From positions 1 to 5,163 of the forward strand of contig JAOUMF010000206.1 in the NCBI GenBank assembly GCA_029881615.1: 5,163 bases of DNA. Reading direction: 5' to 3'. A program made the translations under genes and the position numbers. The stretch comes from Alphaproteobacteria bacterium. Its GTDB lineage: Bacteria; Pseudomonadota; Alphaproteobacteria; UBA8366; JADFVY01. Under the pieces are notes generated by a model, which did no database searches, was not told the origin of the DNA, and saw only the letters and a program-made list of their open reading frames with translations. Positions 5,148 through 5,163 of the stretch are shown piece after piece (positions within the stretch are counted from its first letter, which is position 1; each line of letters begins with the position of its first letter).

Positions 5148-5163
5148 CATGCTTCCTCCGTTG
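5124..5163 (+). CDS. Possible start of a further gene at the right edge (13 codons visible)
   Basis: An ATG at 5124 has GGAGG at 5113-5117, 6 bases upstream, which is an excellent Shine-Dalgarno placement. The frame stays open to the edge, reading MGSHLPLFHASSV. It does not resemble the start of Obg, which often follows rpmA, and I do not recognise it. The same bases form the terminator stem, so this may be a by-product of the purine-rich stem arm. If real, the start codon and ribosome binding site would lie within a hairpin. Confidence 0.2.
   Translation, partial: MGSHLPLFHASSV

Overview
The window is GC-rich, densely coded DNA. It looks like an alphaproteobacterial chromosome. The main reasons are the L21 protein with a long Ala/Lys/Pro tail followed at once by L27, the proteobacterial form of the L27 N-terminus, and the sigma70-type promoter spacing. 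This placement is inference from gene style; no rRNA or species marker is present.

Left part (1-2640, minus strand): a tightly overlapping larC-larE-larB cassette for the nickel-pincer nucleotide (NPN) cofactor, the Ni-containing cofactor of lactate racemase LarA and related 2-hydroxyacid racemases and epimerases. Transcription runs right to left. LarB starts from nicotinic acid adenine dinucleotide and carboxylates the ring, LarE converts the carboxylates to thiocarboxylates, and LarC inserts nickel using CTP. larC and larE overlap by 11 bases, and larE and larB share an ATGA stop/start. larB runs off the left edge after 199 codons. No LarA-type enzyme that would use the cofactor is inside the window.

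Middle (2641-3851): a 155-base divergent intergenic region, then on the plus strand a fold-type II PLP enzyme of the diaminopropionate ammonia-lyase/threonine dehydratase group. It keeps the PLP lysine but has Ala where, as I recall, diaminopropionate ammonia-lyases carry a catalytic Asp, so its substrate is uncertain.

Right part (3852-5163): a tRNA-Ser(CGA) gene on the minus strand with an encoded CCA end, convergent with the PLP enzyme gene. After it comes the ribosomal protein operon rplU-rpmA on the plus strand, with a good promoter (TTGACT, 16 bases, TATAGT), a GC-rich structured leader whose segments can pair in two exclusive ways, and a strong 10-bp-stem terminator after rpmA. The terminator overlaps a Shine-Dalgarno plus ATG that might open another gene at the right edge.

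Most of the window is recognisable housekeeping or known cofactor biosynthesis. The points most worth a second look are the rplU leader, the altered active-site motif of the PLP enzyme, the three-cysteine LarE, and the question of which enzyme uses the NPN cofactor.
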